DNA of 64,000 nt. It comes from Datnioides undecimradiatus (lineage: Eukaryota; Chordata; Actinopteri; Lobotiformes; Datnioididae). Below are positions 16,140-29,486 of this stretch, in pieces. The notes under the pieces are model-generated. The model had not been told where the DNA came from and ran no database searches. It saw only the letters and a program-made list of their open reading frames with translations. Where the stretch lies: assembly GCA_008933995.1 (NCBI GenBank), contig WARS01000011.1, positions 8,833,516-8,897,515 of the forward strand, read 5' to 3'. Every line of letters begins with the position of its first letter. The first letter of the stretch is position 1. Position numbers and translations under genes: made by a program.

Positions 16140-16430
16140 CTGCGAGGGGCCGTAAGAGATGCTTTGGGATTTTCAGTGCATTTAATCACTAATGGAGGGG
16201 TAAAGGTGATAGTCTGTTAGATCACAGCCTGACACTAACTCTCTTACCACTGCTAATTAGGCAAGCGGTTTCAGAAAAATCGTTGAATCTTGTTTCTACA
16301 CACCTAATAATGGTCATCACGGTGCCCTAACCTACCAGTGTAGAATTATGATTTGGGACAAATAATCAGCTTTACAGCATCCTGACTTTGACAAGTAAAT
16401 TCACCAGTAATTATCAGCGAGACTGAGGCA
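16140..16430. promoter_or_regulatory. CNE-like block
   Basis: Includes GTGCATTTAATCACTAATGG, CTGCTAATTAGGCAAGCGG and GGGACAAATAATCAGC. Repeat-free, balanced composition, no frame. Confidence 0.28.
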
Positions 16431-16647
16431 GCAGCAGCTTGTGTTGGTAAGGGGCCTCAGGTCTGCCTGTCCGCCTGCACGTGAGTGTGACTGCCAGAAT
16501 TAGGTCAGGGACAAAAGGCTGCTGCTCTTATTGAAACGGTGAGACATCAAAATAAAGACATGAACAAAGCAGACATAATGATAACCTGTAAGGGGCTAGT
16601 GTTTTTGAACAATATGCCAAAACTGCTTTTTCATCATGCACTGTACT

Positions 16648-16684
16648 TCACACACACATAGACACACACACACACACACACACG
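16648..16684. repeat. (CA)n microsatellite
   Basis: CACACACATAGACACACA...CAC, about 18 units with one interruption. Confidence 0.9.
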
Positions 16685-17290
16685 CATGCATATGCACACA
16701 ACAATCTTACCTCATTTCTACTTGTACACTTACATTCTCCCTGAAAGAAAACAAATCGAGAGGTAAATGAATAAATTATAAGAGAGGGGATGTCGTGCGC
16801 TTAGACGTAATCAAAACAGTTTCCGGCCCAATCTGGGCTTCCCTATAAATGTGGCCTCCGACTTAGAAGTGGAGGGCAAAGACGAGAAGATCAGGGTGAA
16901 GCAAAGCGTCTCAAACAGAGGGAACAGACCGGTCTGGAGCTTCATTTTCTGTGAGTTCATTTTATTGGATTTTAAGAGGAGAATGGAGACTTGGGAAAGC
17001 GCGGCGTTGCATCTTCCTGACTGGCTGTTTATCTAAAAACAATATGTGATGGTAAAGGAGACGCATCTGCTGCACATGCGGCTTTTTGTTTTTGCGTATG
17101 TGACTGTGGGTTGTGCTTTTGTGAATTGGAATTGTCGTATTTTTAAGGATCCACTGAATTCGCACATGACAAACAGCCTTTTTAACACTAAAAGACTAAA
17201 GGTACACTTTTCCACTCACCGCTGAATGCTGGACACAGACGGTTGGGGAGAATCACTTTGCTTTTTCAGTCCTATTAGCTTGTCTTCCTA

Positions 17291-17309
17291 AGATGTGTAT
17301 AAGAGACAG
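17291..17309 (+). other. Exact Tn5/Nextera mosaic end (probable adapter contamination or misjoin)
   Basis: The 19 bases AGATGTGTATAAGAGACAG are identical to the hyperactive Tn5 mosaic-end sequence used in Nextera tagmentation and mate-pair libraries. A 19-bp exact match by chance in 64 kb is negligible. No second mosaic end, transposase or IS50 sequence is present beside it, so a real Tn5-type insertion is not supported. The likely explanation is an untrimmed adapter read incorporated into the assembly, possibly at a gap fill or chimeric join, so the continuity of flanking sequence across about 17.29 kb is suspect. Confidence 0.93.
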
Positions 17310-17414
17310 TATTTATATTATATAATTAAATTTAACAGAACTAGTGCTTTATATATATCATTAAAAGACAACAGTACTCTTTTTATTTATTGTGTTTGAT
17401 ATTATTCTGGGCCA

Positions 17415-17436
17415 AGCGTGAGAGAGAGAGAGAGAG
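17415..17436. repeat. (GA)n microsatellite
   Basis: About nine GA units beginning GTGAGAGAG, within a CpG-bearing patch. Confidence 0.8.
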
Positions 17437-17629
17437 TCACGCGCCGAAAAGGGCTCGCATCTTCAAATTTGTCTCCTTCACAGGCGTCCAGAGCTCGGAG
17501 GAACCGCTGTTGCACAGTTTAATTTGCTCTTTTGTAATGATGGGGCGTAGGTTAGTTAATTTCAATTTTTGATTTCAAAAGCTATCAAATACAGCTCAGA
17601 TGAGAAATCAATTTTCCCAGCTGCCCTGG

Positions 17630-17835
17630 CTTTGTGGTGAAAAGAACTCCCACCATTGGTGAACAGCCCGTCACATGACCGAGTCAGGGATTAGTTCAGT
17701 AGGCCCATGTTGCCACCACCTCAATTACAGGCTGCCTCTTGTCATTTACCTCTATAACATCTCATTCTCAGACACAACTCATATTTAATTCATGAAAGCC
17801 TGCGCGAGTGTAATTGTAATATAGATTGTTATAGA
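17630..17835. promoter_or_regulatory. CNE-like block
   Basis: Includes CCACCATTGGTGAACAG (SOX-type ATTG core), CACCTCAATTACAGGCTG and CATATTTAATTCATGAAAGC, ending GTGTAATTGTAAT. No repeat or frame. Confidence 0.3.
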
Positions 17836-19390
17836 AAATTTGACCAAATTTAGACCACAACTTTTTGTTTTGCTCGCCCATGGCAGTGATTGTGCCATTT
17901 TCAGTAATTTGGGAGAAACAAAGGTTGAACGGTGAATTTCTGGTTTTGCACTGATTAAAAAAACTGTTCCAAAAAGTCTATCATTTAAAAATCATGCAGC
18001 TTCATCACTCAGAAATATATAGATATTATTTAACACAATGATGCATTATGAAAAATGTGAGATCTGATTTTAATTGTGAAGGTATTGTCCTGTGTCATGT
18101 TGTAGACAATGACCATCATCAGCACCATCATTAAGATAGGGCTAACCTATGTCACGTGATCAGCTGACCAAAAAGGTGACTGTGGGTGGTTCCAGTGACA
18201 ATAAATAAAACCCTGTTCTCTTTGAGTGTAGACAGGGTGTAGGTCTCTTTGCTTAGCAGTTGATGTCACATATTAATACCCTATAACCTACAGTTTATCA
18301 GTAAATGAAATATAAAATTTAGCCCTTTTTGTTTCAAGCCATAGACTTTATAGTATAATCATATATGCTCAGTGAGCGCTATAAAAAACTATTTTCCCTC
18401 AAATAATTCCTTTTTGATACATGTGTCTAATTGTCGACACTACAGAAAGCTCAAAGCATTTCGGACTGGGTGGTTGTGCGTGCACGAGCGTATTTTATAT
18501 TCTTATGAAGCTCTGGTTTGGAAATTGAATCCATTCCAAGATTTCTCTCTCTCAAACGATCCCTCTTTTCCTTTGCGCAACACAAATTGACAGTTTGTTC
18601 AGTAATCAAAGAATCTCTCTTTTTCATATGGATCGGTTCGTGGAACAAAAAGTAGAGAGTGGAGGCAATTTCTGGACATATCATGAGATTATATCCGTTT
18701 GACAGTTGCGTTATTCTATGTGGTTTCCATGACAACTGGGTGAGGCCTCCAATAAAACCAACCTCAGCTGTCATCTCTTCACCTAAAAGCTTTGTAATTG
18801 CTCTCATTTGCATACTACAATTAAGTGTGTTAGCTCACAGCAAGAACAATCAACCTCCACTAAAGACTGGGGATAGTATAATTATTATATCAGTGGATTT
18901 GTATAAAACATTACTGACGAGCCTTTGTTTGACGTCGGCATTGTGCTGTCAGACTAGTTTTGCCACCTATTTTTGTAAAATATACATATATCACAGACAA
19001 TGAGTGATGGGTAATGCATAGGCACTGGTTAAAATTTTATTACCATTTTCGATCTGAATTTCTACAAAAACATAAAAGTATTTAGTCCTGAAATTATCTT
19101 TTTACGCTTCTTTCAGTCGGTCAACACAGCGAAAGATATTTTTATCCATATTTGATAGGAAGCTCTTTGACTCAGTGGCACACTTGACAAGCTGGAAAGA
19201 GAATGATTTGCAGTAGTGGGAGACAGTTTGAACTGCTGATTGAATGGAAAGGTTATGTGCATTGGGCTCTAAGCATTGTTTCTCTTTCCCTCAGATGCGC
19301 AGAGGCTGTAATGAAGAGCTCTTGAACTCCCAGTCAGAGAAGCAGTGACAGGAGTTCAGGAGGATGCCTCTTTGGCTCTGCTGGACGTAT

Positions 19391-19430
<40 letters not shown>
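19391..19430. repeat. (CA)n microsatellite
   Basis: About twenty uninterrupted AC units. It is followed at once by three copies of the 8-mer AGTACATC (19432-19454, the last partial), a small minisatellite. Confidence 0.95.
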
Positions 19431-19438
<8 letters not shown>

Positions 19439-19859
19439 CAGTACATCAGTACATGCTCGGGCACACATACACCCAGAGACACCAACAAACAGCTAATACA
19501 AAAATCAAAATGAAGCTGTCAGTCACACGTTGTTTCACAAATAACTAGCTTTTCATTTAAAGTGTCCAATGTTCAATCTTCTTGCTGATATTGGAAAAAT
19601 ATCAAAAATCTACAACTGTGCTTCTGTTCTTTCATTTTCTGTGTTTTCTAAATATTATATATTTTGAGGCGCAGCTTTGACATGAAATTAAAGGTCCCAA
19701 ACTTTATATGAGAAATGTCTTCATAGAGGCGTAACTCAAGTTTGTGAACTATAAAAGCTTCCCTATTTCCAGCCTTCTGAGCTTTATTATCAAGTCTGTG
19801 ATACCGCAGCACATCTTTGGGCAGGTACATTTGATGCAGAGTTTTTGCCTTCAGGCCCT

Positions 19860-20200
19860 GAATTGAAATGGGAGACCAAATGGCAAGTGCACCATTCCTA
19901 GCTCTCTGCAGCCGCCCAGCACAAACTGGTCAAGCAGAAATGAGACCTGCATCAATTTTAATTTGTATTTATCCTGCTGATGACCCGCTCCTTTCACTCT
20001 GCCGTTGGAGGCACAAATTACACCCATCATAACTCTGATTCCAACGGCCCACGGTGTGCTATCAGGAAATTAACATGGTTATATACCACCGGCGGGTTCA
20101 AGGTGTCACAACACAATTATACAATCATGCAACCTGACGAGCTCTGACTGGTCGCCGGTGTATGACAACTAAGCTGGAGGGCTACACTGTCTGTCACATC
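19860..20200. promoter_or_regulatory. CNE-like block
   Basis: About 340 bp of complex sequence with ATCAATTTTAATTTGTATTT, GGAGGCACAAATTACACCC, GGAAATTAACATGGTTATAT and ACAATTATACAATCATGCAA. It has retained CpGs (CACCGGCGGG, GGTCGCCGGTG) in an otherwise CpG-poor desert. Confidence 0.32.
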
Positions 20201-20884
20201 CAGGCGGGCAAGATAAGTTCACTGAAGAGTAGACTGTGCCTCAGTGTCTGCTTCTCTCTATCTAAATCAGTTAAATATCACATGGCTGCTGCAGCAGTCT
20301 GAGGTGAAAAAAACCCTTCATTTTTTTGGAGGGGGAAATAAGACCCACATCTGAACTTATCTTTGACTTGTCAGCTTTTTAATCGGCACAGCAAATTGAG
20401 CTTGCAGAAATTGTAACAACATAAATCAAAGTGATATAACATGGACTGCCTGTGTATCATTATTAATAGAATTAAGCCATCAATGAGGGAAGTTTAGTGT
20501 AAAACCTTATACATACTGCAGTGCTGTGCAGCAGCTGACTGTGACTTTCAATCAACCCTAATCCTTGTATCTCATAAAACTTAGACCAAAAAAATGAAGG
20601 GAAGCTCCCCTGCCTGGATCCCCAGTGTGCTCTCAGTGTCAAGCCATTAGGCTGTGTGAAATGAGGTGCCACTCATGAGTTATAATGCTGCACATCTATA
20701 GATGCAATGGTAAAATATAGCCCCTCAATGCTCAGTTCTCTGTTGGAGTTGGGAAAATAATTCTGCTCTGATAGTGGTCCATCCCGCAATATCCCAATTC
20801 AAAGTCACAAAGATATGAAGAGGGCTGTTGGATAAATTCAAAATAATCCACTTCAGGATAGCTGTGAGATTAATGGAAAAAAAA

Positions 20885-20964
20885 GTGTGCGTTTGCTTGT
20901 GTGTCTGCGTGCAAATGTGTGTGTGTATGTGTGTGTGCATGGTGTGTGTATGTGTGTATGTGAG
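20885..20964. repeat. Imperfect (TG)n tract
   Basis: TG units with TATG, CATG and TCTG interruptions over about 80 bp. It encodes only Cys/Val-rich or Thr/His-rich spurious frames. Confidence 0.85.
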
Positions 20965-22698
20965 AAAGAGGACCAATGAATATAATATATCAAAAATGCA
21001 CAGCTTCACGACAAAAACTTTTACACACTGTAAGATGATATTACTAATAAGATTATCAACCTCACCGATGAAAGGAAATGACACACGGAGGAATAAGGGA
21101 AATGACAACAAACTATTCCTTAAGACTCAGCAGAAGCGGTGGATATAAGCTCTCAGGAAATCTATTTGTGGGGTATAAGTACATTTATTGTATCCAATTT
21201 GAAAGCACGTCAATAGAAGACACACGTTTCTATAACCAGTTGTTACAGAACTACAATCAATGAGAGTTATCCTGAGTACTGCTATACTTAGAGGCACATA
21301 ACAAAAGCATGTTAGCAGCTGCCTGCTCCACTGAAATATTTACCCAGAGGTACCGTAGATGTAACAATGATAAGGAAATAAAGCTAATAAGTGTCACTTT
21401 GATGTGACAACAAATTATACATGGTTCTATCAGATCTCATTTCCATTCCACAACACAGACACAGAGAATACCCTGAAGCATGGCTGTTAATGGGAGCCTC
21501 TATCAGCCATCGTGGAAAGCCTGCCTCATTACTCACTCCAACACAACTGTGCCCAGGGTGGTCGATTTCCCCAACGGACTCTGGTTCACAGACCAGAGAC
21601 GCACTGTGCTGCATATGACTTGTTTTTCAATGCGCAGGGCGCAGATGCCGTCATGCTGCAAGTGTGGTGAAAACAGTTTTATCAGGAAATCCGTTTAAGC
21701 AAAACATTTTTGAACGAATCAAACACTTGAAACAAAAATTTTAATAAGCGGTCAGCACATTTTAAATGCTTTACTTTGGGTCTAACTTCAAATTATTGAG
21801 CTGTTACATTTATAGTTGATTCTTTTCCAGGCTACAGAATAATTGCCCTGTGTAGCTATAACCAGCTACCACTCATCTTTGTTTTCATTATACGTCTGAT
21901 TCTATATGACCTAATTGTTATTCAGAGAGAATTTTCCATTCGGGAGGGAGCCAAATACTCACATAACCTTCTCTCCCTTTCCAACCTGTGCAATGAATAT
22001 TTTAAAACCTTAATGTATATTGGCCATCTGAATTTTGAGCCCAAGCCTCTCTTTTGTCCATATAATCTCAGGGACCTGGTTGCTGCTATTGTGGTTGTAA
22101 CTGAGAATGCCGGCACTCTGCTTATTTTCTTCACAATTTGCAATCAGCGATGCTCCCTGGTTTTACTCTCTACCCCTGTTTCTAGCTTCCCTGACAAAGT
22201 CAATAGGGGGCATCCCTCATCTGTCAAAAACAAACATCAGAATACTTCTCAAGCTTTTCCCTCCTCTTGCCTCATTCTCTCTCTTTGTGCGCCCTCTCTT
22301 TCCCCTTCTCTTGCTGCCTGTTCGTCATACTGTAGATTCTCAGTTTGTCACTCAGCACAGATTATGGGATTATTAGTTGGGTTGCCTGGTGACCCCAATC
22401 AACATGAGCGAGTAAGAGCAGTCAAAACGTATAAGGGAGAAAGTCCTGAAGAAGTAGCTGACCCTCTGGTGACTCTCTCACCCAGAGGGGTGGCAGCCGC
22501 ACTTGCTGTGTGTGTTTCAGTGCAATCTGTGGAGCAGATGGCTGGAGTCCTGGGCAGAGAGCAGCAGGTCTCAGCCTGCATGTCACCAGGATGATGTGAG
22601 CTGGCTCCCTCTGAGCTTTAGTTAATACCTTCCTGTATCGCAGACTTGTTAAGGATCTGGGCAAAACTCGCAGACTCTTTACAAAAGAACAATACTCA

Positions 22699-22776
22699 TC
22701 TCTCCCTCTCTCTATCTCTCTCACTCGCTCTCTCTTTCTCTCTCTCCTTGCTCTCTATTTTGCTCTCTCTCCCTGC
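22699..22776. repeat. Polypyrimidine (CT)n tract
   Basis: Nearly all C and T for about 80 bp (TCTCCCTCTCTCTATCTCTC and similar). It is a candidate for triplex (H-DNA) formation. Confidence 0.85.
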
Positions 22777-24468
22777 ATTGCCTCTCCTGGGTGGTAGTAA
22801 ATGTTTACTGGTAAGTATTGCCCTGAACCTGTCTGTGTTTATGTACATTAATATCCTTGCTGGGTGCTTTTATTTAGGCACAGCTGTATTTATTTATAGA
22901 GTTTGGCAGCTGGCAAAAAAAATCTTATGTCATCATATACTGCAAGTATCTGTAATCTCAGTATTGATATCTATCTTTATATAGTAGATATCCTGTAAAT
23001 TTCATAGAGAAACTGTTCAGTTATAAAATAACCAGATGTTAATTGAGCTAATTATCTGACACACAAAGGCATATATTCTGCAGAAAATGGCCATAAAACA
23101 GTCCTTCTCACTGACTTCCAACATTCCCTACAATAGCCTTTAATAGGAATATAAAGGTTACTGATTAATATGACACAGATTAAAGATGTAAAGCAATTTG
23201 AATTGCCTGAATAGCATACCCTCAAACTACAATGTCAAAGAGTAATTATGGACATTAGTGCTTCTCTATTATAAGATAATGTCCCTGACTAAGTGATTTT
23301 ACATTGACTTTGATTGAGAAGTTTCTGGTTCTGAAGAAATCATTAAAGCAAAATGGCTCGCGAGGTAAATAAACACGGGCTCGTCTTTTGTCCGTCCAGC
23401 TCTCCCTCTGCCACTTACTGTAGGCTTTAATCTTGGTTACTGGCAGGTAGAGCAGGCTCGGTCGTGCCTTGCGAGGTGCAAGTGGTGCTGCCTCTCCTCC
23501 TCTCTCTGCTCCATCTCTCCCTCTCTCTCTCCTCATATTATATAAAGAGTGGCAGCAGGCAGAGTGACAGACTGCCCCAAGAGATGACACCTGTCACTGA
23601 GGGGAGTGCTGCTAATCTACAAGCCTCATTTTGTTTGAACTCTTTGTCACCTTGCCGTCAAATCCTCATCTTCTCAGTCACTGCCAGCTTCACTCCCCTC
23701 TGCTTCTCTGCTGGCTCTGCTTTGCCCAATCTCTTCACAATATACCTCCACCATCACCACATACAGCACCCTCCTCCAGAAGGACCACTGTTCTCTGACA
23801 TATTCCTGCCAACAAACATTTATCTGAATGAGCGTTGCATTTTTGTCTGTTATTTTGGATTTATAAATAGATATGTTGTGGATACTTTTTGACAAATTCA
23901 AAAAAAAAACCCTGAAACCTCGGCAGCTCAGTGTCTTTTTCAGACGTGTAAAATTGCTTGTGTGCCCCCAGCGTACGAAGAGATGATGTGTCCTTGTTCA
24001 AATGTTTTTATTTTCCGAACAAAGCCCCATTCATTCATATTGAGATTTGTCTAAGTTAAACTGATCTGAATAGAAATGCAGTCTGGAGTGGCCCAGTCTC
24101 TATGGAGCAGCACACTCCACCCCCTGGCCAAATATCTATATTGTCCACTTCTACAGACTGTGCTTTGTAATTATAATATAATTCATTATGTCTATGCTGC
24201 ATGTGTCACAAAGGAGGAGTCCTCCCCAAAATCCTCCTGCGCTGTTCAGGCTGACCGAACACATTCTTGTTCCCATTTTAAAGCCTGCGGCTTGGAAATA
24301 CCCTCTCACACCCCCATAAACAATAGATTTTCCTATTTTGCTTAATTGAGATATCACCCCTGCAAATCTGACAGCTCACACCAGCCCCTATCAGGGGTTG
24401 AGGGAGAGCTAAATACTAGCAGGAAATGGAAAGGAAAAAGAGACAAATAAGATTAAATAACAGAGAAT

Positions 24469-24519
24469 ATAATAACAACAATAATGACAACAGCAATGAT
24501 AATAACAATAATAATAATC
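24469..24519. repeat. AAT/AAC trinucleotide-rich tract
   Basis: AATAACAACAATAATGACAACAG... followed by AATAATAATAAT. It explains the Asn-rich plus-strand frame here. Confidence 0.8.
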
Positions 24520-27500
24520 ATTGGTTTGAATATTCCCCTATTAAACACCACCATAATGTAGAAAATCTCACTGTTTACTGCGTCTATCAAAATGATCAGA
24601 TCATTCATGTAGAAGCCATGGTAAACATTCATGTTGATATAGAGTTTCCCCTCTTTTTTTAAGATAAATTGTGATGGCAGAAAAGGGGGAAAAAAACACG
24701 ATATAATCCAAGTTGCAGCAGAGGCATCAGCCAACTTCTTTAAATGCCTCCATTAAGTGGAATTATCTTTTCCAGACACATTTTGTATGAATGCCTCCAA
24801 AAATCCCCATTCCATTTGGATTGCATGGGGTTTAATTTAATCCTTTTGCTTATTAAAAAAATAAGATGCAGCATCTTTAACAATAGAAAGGCTAGTCTGC
24901 AATGAACACAATGGCTAAGGTTAAATTGAAGGTTGTGTGTACCCTTTGCTGTATTAGACAAGCATTCATATTCAAATAAAAGCAGGCATCACTGGTTCAT
25001 GTTGCATAGCAGTGTGCAATTGTGCATTTGTACGCGCAAAGCAAAACTGCAATGCTGTTACAATACAGTTTCTGAAAAATGAACAACATCCTTTCTCAGT
25101 TTTTTTCAGTTTGCAGTTGCTTGTGCAAGCGGTAATTTCTTTGTTTCTAGGTACTTAATGCCTCCCTAGGTTATAATACTTCAATATCTATCTTCAATAT
25201 CTTGTACTTACTTACTGAAAAACTATACTTTGGAAAACATTGCATTAGTGATAATTCTTCACTCTCCTCACTGACTGATTGTTAGCCGTTAGCAGCCCAC
25301 AGCTTCAGCTGCCCTGTCCAAGTGGCCAGAGGAGAACTGGAGGCACTGAGAAATCCTCCATCTGACAGTCTGAAAATCAGTAGCTTCACACAAGAAAAGC
25401 CAAGTTAGCAATGTGGATGTATGTTTTCCTAATGGTGTTTAATCAGTGTTTTGTTAAAGGTACCATTTAAAAAAAAAATGGGTCAAGGTTGAACATCTTG
25501 ATCCAAAACTTCTCTATTATCATCCAGTAGAGTTAGAACTGACGTGTGTGTGTGTGATGTGTTTCCTGACAGCTGAGGAAGTTGAAAACAGAGGCTTATT
25601 CTGAACTACTGACCCTTGTTGACATATAAGTTCATGACAACATTTCTTAAATTGTTGTAGAGGAAATATTTGAGGGCCAAGAATATCTTATTTGGATAAT
25701 GCTGAGGGAAAATGTTAGTCTATGTGCAGTCTATTTATGAGAGTACGTGTTAGCTAAAATGCACAACTTAAGCTCTGAAATTCAATTTAACCAATGTTTC
25801 CTTTATTAATTTCAATACACATATTTTCATAGTACCATAGGAAATATCAGCTAATATTAATCATGGTTAACAAATGCAATCTGAGACTATTGACGATGAT
25901 AACTCAAATGCTTTTATAATTTCAACCATGTTTGCACATCACACAGCAGAGAGAGGAGAGTGTTTGTAGCCAGTGTGCAAAGCAAAACTGAAGATCAAAC
26001 ATTTTTCATCTCATCTTTTCATTTTTTTTCTCAGTAAGACAGAAACATAAAGACTTCAAAGTTAAAAAATCCTTCTGACATCTGATTTTTGCATGCAACA
26101 TATGCCAGTTTGAATAAAAATTATAGCATCAGACCGGGTATATAGTTGTCTGGGCTCTCTTGGACATCATAAATTCACCTGATTTATTTTTACACTGCTA
26201 TGCAAATGACAGGATTTGGGAGCTAGCTAAAAGAAAATGACCCATAACCATGAATATTTGACACTGACACACATTTTGTAGCTCAGTTCAGCTGTTTCCT
26301 TCATCTATTGAACTGTATGTTTCCATCAATAGTAACAGAAATCCACACACCTTTATTGACAGACAGATCATGATATAAGGACTAACAATGAATTTTACTC
26401 TGCAGTAATGATGGTGCACTGTATTACAAAGCTACTTAGTGAAGATATGATCAGTTAGTCATTCAAACTAAGTTGTTGTTTTTTTTAAACAACCATAGCC
26501 TTTTGAAAGCTTCTGCAAAATGGTTCAGCAGCACTGCAGCTACAGAAATTGTACCATACCCAGTAATATTGTGAAGTTCTTAAAATGCATTAAAGGTCAT
26601 AGTGAAGCATTTTTTGATCCTATATCAACATGAATACTAACCAAACATAAAACCAATTTATTGTTAGTGACCAGAGACTAAAACGTGTTTCTACCTGATG
26701 TCACTTTATAGCTAAAGTGATACGCAAAAAAGTAGGCTGTACATAGAAAGAACTGACTTCACAATGTCTTTATGAGCTTAACTTTATAAACTAACAGTAC
26801 AATATTTACAATAAGGCAGCACACAAATGCAAATTGACAGAACTGCTCATACCAGTGGTGACGCACAAGAATTATTTTTTTTAATCATTATAATGTCAGA
26901 TAGTAAACATTCACAAACTTTCCGATTATAATAGAATTGACTTCATTCATTATCTGTATGAATCATGCCATTTAGATAATACATTATGACAATAAGTCTT
27001 TCTGTCAGAGCTGATTAACTTTTGATCCAATGTGTTCTAATTACAGGCAGTGACTGTATTTATTAATGAACTAAACACAAATTAGCACCTCGCAAACATC
27101 TTTTACATCAAGACCAAACTCATAAACAAACTTGTGTCTAGCTGCTACAACTCACTTCATATATATTGTTGTTTTTTGTTGTTGATGCAGTATAGAATTG
27201 ATTGCACCCGCATATATACACACACTGATTTGTTACCAATCCAAATAACCTCCATTTTAGCCTGGAGAGGCTCCACCTTGTGATGCATTGTCTTCCCCAT
27301 CCCCCTGTCTTTGTGTCTGGGGAAAGTCACGTGGCTGTTAGGGAAACAAATAATTTCATTGGCTATATTCAGAGCATGTCTAAGAAGAGCACAGCAGCTT
27401 GTCTTGGGAGTCAAGAACTTGGTACAATTTCTTATGTGATGGGATGGCCAACACAAATGGGCTGGCGCACCTATCCAATTAACACCCTGCCTGCCAATCC

Positions 27501-29486
27501 CTGTCAGGTCACACGCTGACTCCCATGGCATGCTCTACCTGTCTCTGCTGCTCTCAACACATGCCCAGCTCCAATATAGAATTAACGCCACTTTTCACCT
27601 GGTCATGCTGACATGCCATAGATTAGACTGGTGCAGCATGGAGATATGCAAGGCACTCCAAATGAGGGCACCTGGGGTTAAGATTTCAAATGCAGTGGGG
27701 CTATTGTTTTGCCACTCCTTTAATATTAATTAAACTCTGAGGTGAAAATGTTCTTTGCCAAACTACCGCTTAATTCCTCCACAAGTGAACACCTGATAAG
27801 AGATTTTATTTAATGACCACCTAGATGTTACAAATTATCACACCAGTTAAGACCTTAATAAGACCAATAAACTACTGGGGGCTGAGTGGTTCTTTGGTAT
27901 TATACAATTTGTGAGACGTGCATTTTTACACAATACCGCATCAATGTTTGTTTGTTTGTTTTTTAAATATTATAGCTTCTTCCCTAATCCCCAAACACAA
28001 CATAAAAGAACTGATTTGTAGCTCTCCCAAATAAACTGTAATATTCTGTAATATTTCTCACAGATCTTTGCAGCACATGACAGATTCTGCACATATTTTT
28101 GTATTTTATTGCATAAATGAAATAATGTTTGCATAAATAATCCAGCTACATATGCAGAGCTCAGGAAGGTGAGTTTAACATTGTTGAAGACTTTAGTAAC
28201 AATTCTATATCTTATTTTAAGTTAACTGTTTAGTGACCTCCCGTCTTAGTGTGGTTTCATATTTGCAGACGCAGCTGCAGATGCATAAGTTTGGACAGCA
28301 AGGACAGCAAGAACAGATACGGTCCGCTTACTCTTTGTACTTTTGTCTTTAATTCAACAAAAACTCTGCAGACGATGTAAACAGACCTTTACTAAAAGCA
28401 GTAATGTTAGTGTGATCTCAAGTATCTTTTACTATAAGGGTGTTTTTGGGGGGTTTTTTTTCTTCAAATGGCGTGCACAAGACTGATGTTGAAGATTATT
28501 TTCTGGTCAGAAGTTCAATATTTTACACAGATTCAACAGAAACGCACATGTGTAGTTTTAGTGGAAACTAATGCAGTTCATTCTCTAGTGCAGACATTTA
28601 TTTACGCTGCAGTTAACTGCAGAGGAATTCCCAAACAAGCTAATCACCTTGTAAGTTGTGTGTGTTGGCAAACATTTGCCTACCTGGACATGTTGTAGGC
28701 TTGGAGTGACATTGTTGTAATGTTTCTGGCCACCCAACAAATTTGAATCCAATGTTTGATCTCCTCCTTGCTCAGTTTTGGTCTCCATCAACTCCTGAGA
28801 AAACTGTCTTGGTCTTGTTGGTGTTTGACTCCAACAGATAGTAACTAACTTTGGACGGTGGGTTTATCAGAGTGTGTTTACTGAAAGTTGCTGCCTGCTG
28901 CTACTGCCAAGGACTTGACAAGAGCTGTGAGACTCATCTCTTGATAATGCTAATTGTCAATGAATACAGTCAATGTGTTGTGTGCATGTACAGAATTATG
29001 TACCAGACATACAGATGTATTTTGATTTTGATTTCTGAGTTTTTTTATGTTGAACTGTTTGCTTTAGGAGAAAATGACCAACTGAACGTTTGTCCAGTCC
29101 AAAATATATTTCATTAATTCAACCTCTGCCAGTATTTACCCTCACGTAGGTGGGTGTATTGTTGCTTTCACAAGTTAAAAGTGTTTTAATGGGTTTATAA
29201 CTACAGCAAGAGTGATTTCCACCAATCACAAGTGACTATGTCACCTAAGATGTGTGGGCTGTTTGAGAGTGTTGCTCAAAGTTTCCAGTGTGTTATGTTA
29301 ATGCATCATGGAACGTATATCTGTGTTGTTTGTTTCGTACTAAACAGGAAGGAAACCAGAGCAAAACCCGCCCACCCACAAGTTTGTGTTAATCGATTAA
29401 CATTAAATTCCAACCACCCATAATAGATATCAAATCATAGTAAAAAAATAGTAATGTTATTAATAATTTTGCTCTGTAGTCATGTT

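Larger units (their letters stand above)
16790..17530 (+). promoter_or_regulatory. CpG-bearing patch with a TATA-like box; possible isolated promoter
   Basis: Contains GTCGTGCGCTTAGACGTAA, CCGGCCC, then CCCTATAAATG at about 16841-16851, followed by CpG-bearing sequence to 17036 and again at 17436-17530 (CACGCGCCGAAAAGGGCTCG). A CTCCTTCACAG acceptor-like string ends at 17483. A small frame from 16851 (61 codons) has no recognisable domain. The patch is interrupted by the adapter sequence at 17291-17309, so its two halves may not be truly adjacent. Confidence 0.25.
17836..29486. other. Long non-coding stretch, no gene seen
   Basis: AT-rich, with the microsatellites and blocks listed separately. 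The longest frame (22013-22594, 193 codons) is Ser/Pro/Leu-rich, has no domain, and ends beyond a natural break in composition. From 25 to 29 kb the sequence is especially AT-rich, with octamer-type ATGCAAAT words at 26200 and 26827, and I see no further structure. Confidence 0.6.

Noticed and set aside
17291-17309. Genuine Tn5/IS50-type insertion
   Set aside because: Only one 19-bp end and no transposase; the sequence is the engineered mosaic end, so adapter carry-over fits better.
22013-22594. Longest non-repeat plus-strand frame (193 codons)
   Set aside because: No domain, Ser/Pro/Leu-rich, overlapping frames on the other strand, and no splice or start context.
26200-26834. Two octamer (ATGCAAAT) words
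   Set aside because: Eight-base words of this composition are expected by chance in AT-rich DNA; no supporting cluster.
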